A DNA stretch of 64,000 nucleotides from Methylobacterium brachythecii. Its GTDB lineage: Bacteria > Pseudomonadota > Alphaproteobacteria > Rhizobiales > Beijerinckiaceae. A program made the translations under genes and the position numbers. Location: contig NZ_JACIDN010000011.1 in NCBI RefSeq assembly GCF_014196345.1, forward strand, positions 1-64,000. The letters run 5' to 3'. The notes under the pieces were generated by a model. The model had not been told where the DNA came from. It did not search any database and was given only the letters and a program-made list of their open reading frames with translations. How positions within the stretch are numbered: the stretch's first letter is position 1; the number at the start of each line of letters is the position of its first letter. This document shows positions 1-8,230 of this stretch, piece after piece.

Positions 1-293
1 TGCGCCGCGCCCGTGATCATGTTCTTCACGTAGTCGGCGTGGCCGGGGCAGTCGACGTGGGCGTAGTGGCGGTTGGCCGTCTCGTACTCGACGTGCGCCG
101 TCGAGATCGTGATGCCGCGCGCCTTCTCCTCGGGAGCCTTGTCGATCTGGTCATACGCCGTGAACGACGCGCCGCCCGACTCCGCCAAAACCTTCGTGAT
201 CGCCGCCGTCAGCGACGTCTTGCCGTGGTCGACGTGGCCGATCGTGCCGATGTTGCAGTGCGGCTTGCTGCGGTTGAATTTTTCCTTGCCCAT
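1..293 (-). CDS. tuf: Elongation factor Tu, N-terminal part (cut by window edge)
   Basis: The first 97 codons of EF-Tu, the GTPase that delivers aminoacyl-tRNA to the ribosome. The protein begins MGKEKFNRSKPHCNIGTIGH and carries the P-loop GHVDHGKT near residues 18-25, the switch I segment with GITI, and the G3 motif DCPGHADY. The ATG is at 293-291. The gene runs off the left edge, so its 3' end and downstream partners cannot be seen. A perfect GC-rich hairpin lies about 25 bases upstream of the start, in the presumed leader. The identification is certain; which tuf copy this is cannot be told. Confidence 0.98.
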   Translation of the reverse strand, partial: MGKEKFNRSKPHCNIGTIGHVDHGKTSLTAAITKVLAESGGASFTAYDQIDKAPEEKARGITISTAHVEYETANRHYAHVDCPGHADYVKNMITGAA

Positions 294-317
294 CGGTCCA
301 ATCAATCCTGAGCGGGG

Positions 318-340
318 GCGCCCGGACCAAGACCGGGCGC
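318..340 (-). promoter_or_regulatory. Hairpin in tuf 5' leader
   Basis: Perfect 8-bp arms GCGCCCGG and CCGGGCGC with a 7-base loop, 25 bases upstream of the tuf ATG on its sense strand. No T-tract follows, so it is not a classic terminator. It may be a leader structure or the remnant of an upstream terminator. Confidence 0.4.
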
Positions 341-454
341 AAGGCGCCGTCCGCTTAGAGGTTCGGCCGGCTCCGATCAAGTCTAGGCGCGTCGGGCATG
401 CTTTCGGACGTCTTGACAGCCGGGCGCACGAGGCGTCTTGCTCCGCGCGCCGAG

Positions 455-497
455 AGAACCCACCTCGTCCACACGGGGGCGGGTTCTTTCGTTTTGG
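455..497 (+). terminator. Terminator-like hairpin upstream of asd
   Basis: AGAACCC (455-461) pairs with GGGTTCT (481-487) and is followed by a T-rich tail (tttcgtttt) on the plus strand. It lies 120 bases before the asd ATG and no plus-strand gene ends just upstream, so it could be an attenuator in the asd leader. The long 19-base loop weakens the case. Confidence 0.3.
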
Positions 498-616
498 CGC
501 AGTGTCGAACCTGCGCGAGGGGCCGGAGGGGATCCGGCAGCCGGGCCGGCCGACGGATCGCGTCGGCGAGCCGGCACAGAGCGGTCGCGATGAGACCGCG
601 AAGTGGAGTGATCGAG

Positions 617-1651
617 ATGGGTTACAAGGTCGCCGTCGTCGGAGCCACGGGCAATGTGGGCCGTGAGATGCTCGACATCCTGGCCGAGCGCGCCTTCCCG
701 GCCGACGAGGTCGTGGCATTGGCCTCCCGCCGCAGCCAGGGCCAGGAGGTTTCCTTCGGCGACAAGATTCTGAAGGTCAAAGCGCTCGATACGCACGACT
801 TCTCCGACACCGACATCTGCCTGATGTCGGCCGGCGGCGAGACCTCGAAGGAGTGGAGCCCCCGCATCGGCGAGCAGGGCTGCGTCGTCATCGATAACTC
901 ATCGGCGTTCCGCTACGATTCGGACGTGCCGCTGATCGTGCCCGAGGTGAATGCCGACGCGATCGTCGGCTTCACCAAGCGCAACATCATCGCCAACCCG
1001 AACTGCTCGACCGCTCAGCTCGTGGTCGCGCTCAAGCCGCTGCACGACGCGGCGACCGTGAAGCGCGTCGTCGTCTCGACCTACCAGTCGGTCTCCGGCG
1101 CCGGCAAGGAAGCCATGGACGAACTGTTTCAGCAGACCCGTTCGGTCTTCACGGCCGGCCAGATGACCATGGCCAAGTTCCCTAAGCGCATCGCCTTCAA
1201 CGTCATCCCGCACATCGATGTGTTCATGGAAGACGGCTATACGAAGGAAGAGTGGAAGATGGTCGCCGAGACCAAGAAGATGCTCGATCCCAAGATCAAG
1301 CTCACGGCGACGGCCGTCCGCGTTCCGGTCTTCATCGGGCACGCCGAGGCGGTGAACGTCGAGTTCGAGCGCCCGCTCTCCGTCGAGCAGGCCACCGAGA
1401 TCCTGCGAGCGGCGCCGGGTGTGCTCGTCGTCGATAAGCGCGAGGCCGGCGGCTACATGACCCCGCACGAGGCGGCGGGCGAGGATGCCACCTACATCTC
1501 CCGCATCCGCGAGGATGCCACGATCGAGAACGGCCTGAATTTCTGGTGCGTATCGGACAACCTGCGCAAGGGCGCTGCGCTGAACACGATCCAGATCGCC
1601 GAGGTCCTGATCAACCGCAAGCTCTTGAACCGGGCCAAGCAAGCCGCCTGA
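617..1651 (+). CDS. asd: Aspartate-semialdehyde dehydrogenase
   Basis: NADPH-dependent reductive dephosphorylation of aspartyl-4-phosphate to aspartate semialdehyde, the branch point to lysine/diaminopimelate, threonine and methionine. The 344-residue product has the family's usual length. It opens MGYKVAVVGATGNVGREML, with the Rossmann nucleotide motif at residues 7-16, and contains the catalytic cysteine in NPNCSTAQ (about C130). The ATG at 617 was chosen over in-frame upstream codons because homology begins there; a weak GGAGTGATCGAG stretch precedes it. It stands alone, divergent from tuf. The identification is secure. Confidence 0.97.
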   Translation: MGYKVAVVGATGNVGREMLDILAERAFPADEVVALASRRSQGQEVSFGDKILKVKALDTHDFSDTDICLMSAGGETSKEWSPRIGEQGCVVIDNSSAFRYDSDVPLIVPEVNADAIVGFTKRNIIANPNCSTAQLVVALKPLHDAATVKRVVVSTYQSVSGAGKEAMDELFQQTRSVFTAGQMTMAKFPKRIAFNVIPHIDVFMEDGYTKEEWKMVAETKKMLDPKIKLTATAVRVPVFIGHAEAVNVEFERPLSVEQATEILRAAPGVLVVDKREAGGYMTPHEAAGEDATYISRIREDATIENGLNFWCVSDNLRKGAALNTIQIAEVLINRKLLNRAKQAA

Positions 1652-1852
1652 CCTTCCGACGGCCGGACAGCCCGGCCGTTTAGATCAGGTTCGAGATCGG
1701 GCCGCCGTGCATTCCGCGGCGGGCCGATCTGCGTTTCGCGTAAGCGACGGACACCCGTCCGGAACATTTCGCGCTGCATTGCTTTTGCACCGCGAGGCGG
1801 GTTTCCGGCGTTCGAATCCTTTGGAGGCGGGCGCAACGACTGTGCGACCGCA

Positions 1853-3046
1853 ATGCTCGACGACCAAAATCAGAATCCCGACGGCGGCAAACCCGCCGCC
1901 GGCGCGAAGCCGGACACGGCTCGCGCCGAGCGACCGGTCGACCTCGATCGGAAGCCAGCCACCGCGGCGCCCGATACGGAGCCGGACGATGGGTCCGAGC
2001 CGGATTCGGAAAAACAGCCGGGGCTGATCCGCCGGCACCCGATCCTGACCTTCGTCGCGCTCGTGGCCCTGGTACTGCTCGGCGTCGGCGGTTTCCTGTA
2101 CTGGCAGGCCTTCCTCCACCCCTACGAGAGCACCGACGACGCCTTCGTCGACGCGCGCAAGTTCACCATTGCGCCAAAGGTCGGCGGCTACGTCGTCGAC
2201 GTTCCGGTGACCGACAACCAGCATGTCGAGGCGGGCGCCGTCCTCGCCCAGATCGACAAGCGTGATTACGAGGTTGCCCAGGCCCAGGCCCAGGCTCAGG
2301 TCGAATCGGCGGAGGCCTCGATCCAGAACATCCTGGCGCAGATCGAAGGCCAGAAGGCGCAGATCGATGTCGCCAAGGCGCAGGTCGAGACCTCGAAGGC
2401 AGCCCTGCAGTTCGCCAAGGAGGATGCGGATCGCTACCAGACCCTGGCCCAGCGCGGCGCCGGCACCGTCCAGCAGCAGCAATCCACCGCTTCGACGCTG
2501 GAGCAGCGCCAAGCGGCTCTGACCAGCGCCAATGCCAGCGTGATCGCCGCGCAGAAGCAGATCGGGTCGCTCGAGGCGCAGAAGGCCTCAGCCGAGGCGA
2601 GCCTCGCCAATGCGAAGGCCCAACGCGATCAGGCCAAGCTCAACCTCGGCTACACCACCGTGACCGCGGCCCAGGCCGGCCGTGTCGTGCAGCTCACCGG
2701 GGCAAAAGGCCAGTACGCGCAATCGGGGCAGAGCCTCGCGATGTTCGTACCCGACGACATCTGGGTGACCGCAAACTTCAAGGAGACGCAGATCACCGAC
2801 ATGCGGCCCGGACAAAGCGTCGACGTCGAAATCGACTCCTATCCGGACCGCAAGATCACGGGGAAGGTCGCCTCAGTGCAGCCTGGCTCGGGCACCGCTT
2901 TCAGCCTGCTGCCGGCGCAGAATGCCACGGGCAACTACGTGAAGGTGACCCAGCGCATCCCGGTGAAGATCGTCGTCGACAAATGGCCCGACGACGTCGC
3001 CATCGGGCCGGGCATGTCGATCATCCCGACGGTTCGCGTTCGGTGA
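1853..3046 (+). CDS. emrA: EmrA-type membrane fusion protein (HlyD family)
   Basis: Periplasmic adaptor of an EmrAB-type drug export pump, 397 residues. A disordered, acidic and proline-rich cytoplasmic tail (residues 1-60) precedes one membrane helix (about 64-84). Then come a barrel-sandwich/lipoyl half-motif (STDDAFVDARKFTIAPKVGG), a long coiled-coil hairpin rich in Gln/Ala (about 145-265), and a beta-barrel containing VTANFKETQ and MRPGQ. The stop overlaps the GTG of the next gene (GTGA), so the two are translationally coupled. The substrate cannot be read from the sequence; EmrAB families export hydrophobic toxicants or fatty acids. Confidence 0.92.
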   Translation: MLDDQNQNPDGGKPAAGAKPDTARAERPVDLDRKPATAAPDTEPDDGSEPDSEKQPGLIRRHPILTFVALVALVLLGVGGFLYWQAFLHPYESTDDAFVDARKFTIAPKVGGYVVDVPVTDNQHVEAGAVLAQIDKRDYEVAQAQAQAQVESAEASIQNILAQIEGQKAQIDVAKAQVETSKAALQFAKEDADRYQTLAQRGAGTVQQQQSTASTLEQRQAALTSANASVIAAQKQIGSLEAQKASAEASLANAKAQRDQAKLNLGYTTVTAAQAGRVVQLTGAKGQYAQSGQSLAMFVPDDIWVTANFKETQITDMRPGQSVDVEIDSYPDRKITGKVASVQPGSGTAFSLLPAQNATGNYVKVTQRIPVKIVVDKWPDDVAIGPGMSIIPTVRVR

Positions 3047-4650
3047 GCGCGGCCACGGGCTCCGCCAAGGATTTCTCGTCGAGTGCGCCGGGCGGTCATA
3101 ACCCATGGGCCGTCGCGGTCGTCGTGGCGCTCGCGACCTTCATGGAGGTGCTCGACACCACCATCGCCAACGTGGCGCTCCGCTACATCTCCGGTGGATT
3201 GGCGGTCGGCCCCGACGAGTCGGCCTGGGTGGTCACGACCTATCTCGTTGCCAACGCGATCACGCTCACGGCGTCGAGCTTTCTGGCCAAGCGCTACGGG
3301 CGCAAGATGTTCTTCATGTGGAGCGTCGGGCTCTTCACCGTCTCGTCGGTGCTGTGCGGCTTCGCCTGGAGCCTCGAATCCCTGCTCCTGTTCCGCGTGC
3401 TGCAGGGGCTCGGCGGCGGCGGCATGGCGCCGCTCGCGCAGTCCATTCTCGCGGATTCCTTCCCGCCTGAGAAGCGCGGCCAGGCCTTTGCCCTCTACGG
3501 GATCTCGGTGGTGGTGGCGCCGGTGATCGGGCCGACACTGGGCGGCTGGCTCTCCGACAACCTGTCCTGGCACTGGTGCTTCCTGATCAATGGTCCCGTC
3601 GGCGTGATCGCGCTGGGGCTGATGCATCTGCTGCTGCACGATTCCGATGCGGCCATCGCCGAGAGGAAGGAACTGCGCCGCAAGCGCGTCCGCTTCGACG
3701 TCATCGGCTTCCTGCTGGTCGCGACTTTTCTCGGAGCGCTGGAAGTCGTGCTCGACGAGGGGCAGCGAAAGGACTGGTTCGGCTCGAACCTGATCATCGG
3801 CTTCGCCATCCTGGCGGTGGTCGCCTTCGTCGCGATGATCCCCTGGCTGCTGAAGCACGAGAATCCCGTCGTCGACCTGCGGTTGATCGGTCAGCGCCAG
3901 TTCGGCTCCTGCTTCATGGTGATGCTCGCCGTCGGCGCGATCCTGATCTCGACGACGCAGTTCATCCCGCAGATCACGCAGACCTATTACGGCTACACGG
4001 CGACCCTGTCGGGGGTCCTGCTGCTGCCCGGCGGCATCGTCACCGTGATGGCGATGGCGGCGGCCGGACGCCTGTCGGCGGTAGTGCAGCCGAAATACAT
4101 GATCATGGGTGGCGCGCTGATCATCTTCGCGGGCCTCTACGACCTGACGCGTCTCGATGGCAGTTCGACCTTCGGATATTTCGCGCTTTCGCGCGTCTTC
4201 ATCGGCGCGGGCCTGCCGTTCCTGTTCCTGTCGATCACCGCAGCCTCCTACGAGGGCATCGCGAAATCGCAGACCGACCAGGCCTCGGCGCTGATCAACG
4301 TCGCGCGTAACGTCGGCGGCTCGATGGGCGTGTCGCTGGCTCAGAACGTCCTGGCCTACCGCCAGCAGTTCCATCAGAGCCGGATCGGCGAGGCGGTGGA
4401 CTCTACCAGCCCTGCCTATCGCGAGACGCTGCGCGCGGCGACGCAGTACTTCTCGGAGCATGGCTATGCCGGACCGGATGCGCAGAGCCAGGCGATCGCC
4501 TGGATCGGCCAGCAGGTCGACACCCAGTCGGCCTACTGGGCCTATATCGACGTGTTCTGGGTGCTGGCGCTGATGGCGCTCTGCGCCATCCCCCTGGCGA
4601 TGCTCCTGAAGACGGTGAAGCTCGGGGGCGGCGCCCCCGCGGCTCACTGA
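3043..4650 (+). CDS. emrB: EmrB-type MFS drug:H+ antiporter (DHA2 family)
   Basis: Inner-membrane transporter partner of the preceding adaptor, 535 residues, with the roughly 14 hydrophobic segments expected of DHA2 permeases. The motif LDTTIANVAL in TM1 and an antiporter-type GP motif (VVAPVIGPTLGGWLSD) are visible. The GTG at 3043 overlaps the emrA stop and gives MSAATGSAKDF; an in-frame upstream ATG at 2983 would lie inside emrA and is unlikely. The last 7 bases overlap the convergent lytic transglycosylase gene. Together with EmrA and an unlinked TolC-like channel it would form a tripartite pump. Confidence 0.93.
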   Translation: MSAATGSAKDFSSSAPGGHNPWAVAVVVALATFMEVLDTTIANVALRYISGGLAVGPDESAWVVTTYLVANAITLTASSFLAKRYGRKMFFMWSVGLFTVSSVLCGFAWSLESLLLFRVLQGLGGGGMAPLAQSILADSFPPEKRGQAFALYGISVVVAPVIGPTLGGWLSDNLSWHWCFLINGPVGVIALGLMHLLLHDSDAAIAERKELRRKRVRFDVIGFLLVATFLGALEVVLDEGQRKDWFGSNLIIGFAILAVVAFVAMIPWLLKHENPVVDLRLIGQRQFGSCFMVMLAVGAILISTTQFIPQITQTYYGYTATLSGVLLLPGGIVTVMAMAAAGRLSAVVQPKYMIMGGALIIFAGLYDLTRLDGSSTFGYFALSRVFIGAGLPFLFLSITAASYEGIAKSQTDQASALINVARNVGGSMGVSLAQNVLAYRQQFHQSRIGEAVDSTSPAYRETLRAATQYFSEHGYAGPDAQSQAIAWIGQQVDTQSAYWAYIDVFWVLALMALCAIPLAMLLKTVKLGGGAPAAH

Positions 4651-5777
4651 ATCGAGGGCGCCACCGACGCCGGGACGACGTCGTTCTTAAGAAGGAGGCG
4701 GGCATCGAGCACGGGATAATCGTTGCCGTGTTCCCGGTCCGCGATTTCCGATTCCTGCGTGATCATGTCGGTGATCGCCTGGAACTGGCCCATCCGCTTG
4801 TCGATCATGCCGCCAAGCCGTTCGTGCACCTCGGCCACCGTGAGGCTGCGCTTCTTGCCACCGTCCTTTGAGGTGAAGATGCCACGATTGGCCCGTGCGG
4901 CCCGGCTGAAGACGGCCTGGGCGTTGCGCGCGGGGGCCTCGGCACTGAGCGACAGGAACTTGCCGGCGCTCGCGGTGCCTAGGAAATGCGCGAGGTAGAG
5001 CTCCGTCGTCTTCAACTCGCGGCCGAGACGGCTTTCGATGCGGGCGCGGTCGCGTTTGATCATCTCTCCCGCCATGAGGCCGGAGACGTAGGGATCGTTG
5101 CGCAGGCCCAGCACGCGTTTGCGCATGGCGTCGTCGGCAATGCCGATGGCGCTGCCGCGGCCCTTCACCGCAGCTGCCTCGGCTTCGAGCCCGTGCCGGC
5201 CGCCATAAGTCCGGATCATTTCCAGCCAAGTGCCGGTCACGAACTGGAACAGTCCCTGCGCTGACGATGCCGACGACTTCACATCAGTGTCGAAGCTCGA
5301 TTCCTTGTCGGCGAGCGCCATCATGTATGCGGGATCGACGCCGGTCGCTTCCGAAGCGCGCAGGATCGTCTCGGCCAGCGGGCGCGGCACGCTGGTCTCT
5401 CCGAAGCGGAGCGTATCGGCTGTGAACCTCGGTTCGGGCGGACTTGCGGGAGAGCCCGCCATCACGCCCTGCGTCACGCCGTCGCCGGCCGCGAGCGGGG
5501 TGGCGCCCCAATCGGACGGACGGCTGCCGCCGGGCAGCTCCATGAGTACAGGGCCGAGGCTGCTGCTCGCTTGCGCCTGCGCTATGGGCAGGCCCGCGCC
5601 GAGGGCGAGACCGATCATGAGCGTCGCGGGGAGGTTGCGCTTCGGCCCCTGTTTTGATGCAGGGATGCGGGTCGTGAGCGGGTTGGCCGCCTTGGTCTTT
5701 TTGACAACGATCGACTCAATACGCACGAGTCGGCTCACGTCGTCGGCGCAAGGCGCCGGCTCCGGGTAAGCCCCCAT
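4644..5777 (-). CDS. Lytic transglycosylase, SLT domain
   Basis: A cell-wall enzyme that cleaves the MurNAc-GlcNAc bond. The 377-residue protein has a positively charged N-terminal stretch, a membrane/signal segment (about 49-70, ending AQAQA), a variable linker, then a soluble-transglycosylase fold with the catalytic Glu in ADKESSF (about E159) and the AQGLFQF motif. The ATG at 5777 is preceded by AAGGAAG at good spacing on the minus strand; a longer frame to 5900 lacks support. The N-terminal segment before the hydrophobic helix is unusually long for a signal peptide, so the protein may stay membrane-anchored. A TTAA-N7-TTAA element lies upstream. Confidence 0.9.
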   Translation of the reverse strand: MGAYPEPAPCADDVSRLVRIESIVVKKTKAANPLTTRIPASKQGPKRNLPATLMIGLALGAGLPIAQAQASSSLGPVLMELPGGSRPSDWGATPLAAGDGVTQGVMAGSPASPPEPRFTADTLRFGETSVPRPLAETILRASEATGVDPAYMMALADKESSFDTDVKSSASSAQGLFQFVTGTWLEMIRTYGGRHGLEAEAAAVKGRGSAIGIADDAMRKRVLGLRNDPYVSGLMAGEMIKRDRARIESRLGRELKTTELYLAHFLGTASAGKFLSLSAEAPARNAQAVFSRAARANRGIFTSKDGGKKRSLTVAEVHERLGGMIDKRMGQFQAITDMITQESEIADREHGNDYPVLDARLLLKNDVVPASVAPSIQ

Positions 5778-6088
5778 CAAACTTCCTTTTGTCGTGCCGC
5801 GGCGTTCTAGGGCGCGGCTTTGCGTTGGTGGCCAGGGTGTCGCCGTCGGGTGTGACGACAATTCGACCAGCCCGTGATCCCAACGTGGCGGCCTTAACAC
5901 CGCGTTAAGGCATTGTTTTCACGAAATATTAACCAAAGCAGCGGCGGTCGCTCAGCCGCCGTTCACGCAAAACATGGCACCCCTGCCTTGGAACAGTCCC
6001 CTGGAGACCCAGTTGTTACGGGCCTGGGGGCCGACTACTGCGAAGCCATCCGAGCCCACTGCGCGATCTAACAGAGAGTTCTTCCCCG
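5778..6088. other. Divergent intergenic region (lytic transglycosylase / ino1 cluster)
   Basis: 311 bases without a gene, holding the divergent promoters of the transglycosylase and the YcaO/inositol cluster. It includes a locally AT-rich patch (about 5890-5940) with a CtrA-like box at 5894-5908 and a further TTAACC at about 5930. No terminator is seen. Confidence 0.6.
5894..5908. promoter_or_regulatory. CtrA-like box TTAA-N7-TTAA
   Basis: TTAA (5894-5897), seven bases, TTAA (5905-5908): the spacing known for the alphaproteobacterial cell-cycle regulator CtrA. The site lies about 120 bases upstream of the lytic transglycosylase start and 180 bases upstream of ino1. Binding is inferred from the motif alone. 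Confidence 0.45.
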
Positions 6089-7279
6089 ATGAGTATGCAG
6101 ACCGGTCGCCGCGTGGGCGTCGCGTTCGTTGGCATGGGTGGCGCCGTCGCCACCACCGCCATCGCCGGCATCGAGATGATCAAGTCCGGATCGAACCGGC
6201 TCGACGGCTTGCCTCTCGCCGGCGTCTCGGTCCAGGGCATGACCGATTACAAGGATCTCGTCTTCGGCGGCTGGGACCTCAACGGCGACGACCTCGCATC
6301 CGCCGCAACCGGTCACGGCGTGTTGACGCAGCAGGACATCGAGAACGGTGCCCAGGTGCTCAAGGGCATCACGCCCTGGCCGGCCGTCGGCAGCGCGAAG
6401 TTCTGCAAGAACATCGACGGCGGCAACCGCATCGTGGCCAAGGACCATCGCGAGACGGTCTCGATCATCGCCAACGATCTCAAGCGCTTTCGCCAGGAGA
6501 GCAACCTCGACGAAGTCGTGGTGATCAACCTCGCCTCGACCGAGCGCTGGCCCGACCTCAGTGCGGCGGTGCTCAACTCGACGGAAGCCTTCGAGAAGGG
6601 CCTCGACACCGACGACGAGTCGATCTCGCCGGCGATGCTTTACGCCTATGCGGCCATCAAGAGCGGCGTGCCTTACGGCAATTTCACGCCGAGCGTCGCT
6701 GCGGATATCCCGGCGCTACTGAACCTCGCCAAGGAGATGGGCGTCCCTGTCGCCGGCAAGGACGGCAAGACCGGCCAGACCATGATGAAGACCGTGCTGG
6801 CGCCCGCCCTCAAGGCGCGCGCGCTTCATGTCGACGGTTGGTTCTCTACCAACATCCTCGGCAACCGCGACGGTCTCGCCCTGAACGATCCGAATTCGCT
6901 GCAGTCGAAGATCAACACCAAGGGGACGGTGCTCGACTCGATCCTCGGCTACCCCGTCGAGGACCACCTCGTGCACATCCACTATTATCGCCCGCGCGGC
7001 GACGACAAGGAGGCCTGGGACAACATCGACGTCACCGGCTTCATGGGTCAGCGCATGCAGATCAAGGTGAACTTCCTCTGCAAAGACTCGATCCTTGCGG
7101 CGCCGCTCGTCATCGAGATCGCCCGTGTGCTCGACCTCGCCAAGCAGCGCGGCGACGGCGGCGCGCAGGAGCAGCTATCGAGCTTCTTCAAGGCGCCGAT
7201 GGTCAAGAACGGCGCCGGCCCGGTGCACGACTTCGGCAAGCAGCAGAAGATGCTGCTCGACTGGCTCGGCACGAACTGA
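6089..7279 (+). CDS. ino1: Inositol-1-phosphate synthase
   Basis: Converts glucose 6-phosphate to 1L-myo-inositol 1-phosphate with bound NAD. The 396-residue protein has the N-terminal Rossmann motif VAFVGMGGAVATT (about 10-22), and family segments including DDESISPAMLYAYAAIKSGVPY, GKDGKTGQTMMKT, DGWFSTNILGNRDG and a lysine-rich active-site region. The length matches the short actinobacterial/archaeal type. The ATG follows a weak SD. It is the first gene of the cluster and overlaps the next by one base (TGATG). Such synthases are uncommon in Proteobacteria, and with a GT4 and a PIG-L deacetylase this one suggests a soluble inositol glycoside rather than phosphatidylinositol. Confidence 0.93.
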   Translation: MSMQTGRRVGVAFVGMGGAVATTAIAGIEMIKSGSNRLDGLPLAGVSVQGMTDYKDLVFGGWDLNGDDLASAATGHGVLTQQDIENGAQVLKGITPWPAVGSAKFCKNIDGGNRIVAKDHRETVSIIANDLKRFRQESNLDEVVVINLASTERWPDLSAAVLNSTEAFEKGLDTDDESISPAMLYAYAAIKSGVPYGNFTPSVAADIPALLNLAKEMGVPVAGKDGKTGQTMMKTVLAPALKARALHVDGWFSTNILGNRDGLALNDPNSLQSKINTKGTVLDSILGYPVEDHLVHIHYYRPRGDDKEAWDNIDVTGFMGQRMQIKVNFLCKDSILAAPLVIEIARVLDLAKQRGDGGAQEQLSSFFKAPMVKNGAGPVHDFGKQQKMLLDWLGTN

Positions 7280-8199
7280 TGTCGGCCCAGGGCACGGCTC
7301 CTGCCGCGCCCATCCCGCTGCGTGAGCTTCTCGTCGAACTCGGTGATCTCAAGCGCGTCCGCTCCGCCGGGCGCGCCGGATCGGTCGCCGAGCGGCTGTT
7401 TGCGCAGGGATGGGGCGCTCTGACCGGCGGAGCCTCGTCGGAGACGGTGGCCCTGCAGGTCACCGCCAACGCTCTGGCGGCAACGCGCCTCTGCGACATC
7501 GACGGGGCCTTCCTCGCCGCCGCTGGCCTCGACGAGGAGCAGGCTTCGGACGTGCTCGTGGCCGGTTTCGATGCCGTGACCGAGCAGGTCGATCCCGAAT
7601 TGCGCGACCGGCTTCGCGACTGTCTGCGTGCGCCGATTGCGGCGCTTCCAGTTGGTCACCTGCCCGACTTCGTCGCGGCTCAGGCAGCGCAGCCGCGCGC
7701 CGGCGTGACCTGCCCCAGCAAGCCGCGCATCCTCCTCGAGCCGCCGGAAAATCACGCCGAGCATTGCCTGATCGTGGCGGTCTACGGCGTCGTGTTGAGC
7801 CCGTTCTATCGGGCCGATCCAGCGGTGGTCTTTCTCGCCGCCATGGCCCACCACTTCCACAACGCGCTGATGCCCGATGCCGGCTTCACCGGCGAGATGC
7901 TGCTCGGCGAGCATCTCTGGCCGATCGTCGAACGCTGCTCGGAGCGCGCGCTTAACGAACTGGAGCCCGGCCTGCGAGAGACCGTGCGTCGCGCCCGAGC
8001 CGTGCTGCCGGACGACGCCACGGCGGAGGGTCGCGCCTTCCACGCTGCCGATTCCATCGACCGCGTGCTGCAGATCGCCCAGCACCTGCGCGCCGCCTCG
8101 CTCACGATGGACACGGTGCTTGGCGAGATGGAGCTGGTCCATGCCGGCCCCGTGAAGGATTTCCAGGATCGGGTGCTTAGCGACATGCAGATCCCGTGA
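7279..8199 (+). CDS. HD-domain-like protein of the ino1/YcaO cluster
   Basis: A 306-residue soluble protein whose C-terminal half looks like an HD-superfamily helical domain: NHAEHC (H159/H162), MAHHFHN (H191, H192, H194) and a late HAADSIDR. The canonical adjacent His-Asp pair reads His-His here, so metal binding may differ or activity may be altered. The N-terminal half (about 1-140) is Leu/Ala-rich and unassigned. The start overlaps the ino1 stop by one base. In this setting a phosphohydrolase acting on an inositol-phosphate intermediate is a reasonable guess, but it is inference only. A much longer frame runs through upstream DNA in the same phase, but that part shadows ino1. Confidence 0.75.
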   Translation: MSAQGTAPAAPIPLRELLVELGDLKRVRSAGRAGSVAERLFAQGWGALTGGASSETVALQVTANALAATRLCDIDGAFLAAAGLDEEQASDVLVAGFDAVTEQVDPELRDRLRDCLRAPIAALPVGHLPDFVAAQAAQPRAGVTCPSKPRILLEPPENHAEHCLIVAVYGVVLSPFYRADPAVVFLAAMAHHFHNALMPDAGFTGEMLLGEHLWPIVERCSERALNELEPGLRETVRRARAVLPDDATAEGRAFHAADSIDRVLQIAQHLRAASLTMDTVLGEMELVHAGPVKDFQDRVLSDMQIP

Positions 8200-8230
8200 A
8201 GTCCGGCCCTCGCTGCCCTATCATCCGGTC

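Larger units (their letters stand above)
294..616. other. Intergenic region between divergent tuf and asd
   Basis: A 323-base gap with no convincing gene. It should hold both promoters. It contains a perfect inverted repeat at 318-340 (tuf leader side) and a terminator-like inverted repeat with a T-rich tail at 455-497 (asd leader side). A TTGACA at 413-418 on the plus strand could be a -35 element for asd, but the matching -10 is poor. Confidence 0.6.

Noticed and set aside
5974..7278. Long open frame in phase with the HD-like gene and extending across ino1
   Set aside because: It shadows the ino1 coding frame; its Arg/Pro-rich translation has no protein character and the HD gene has its own ATG at 7279.
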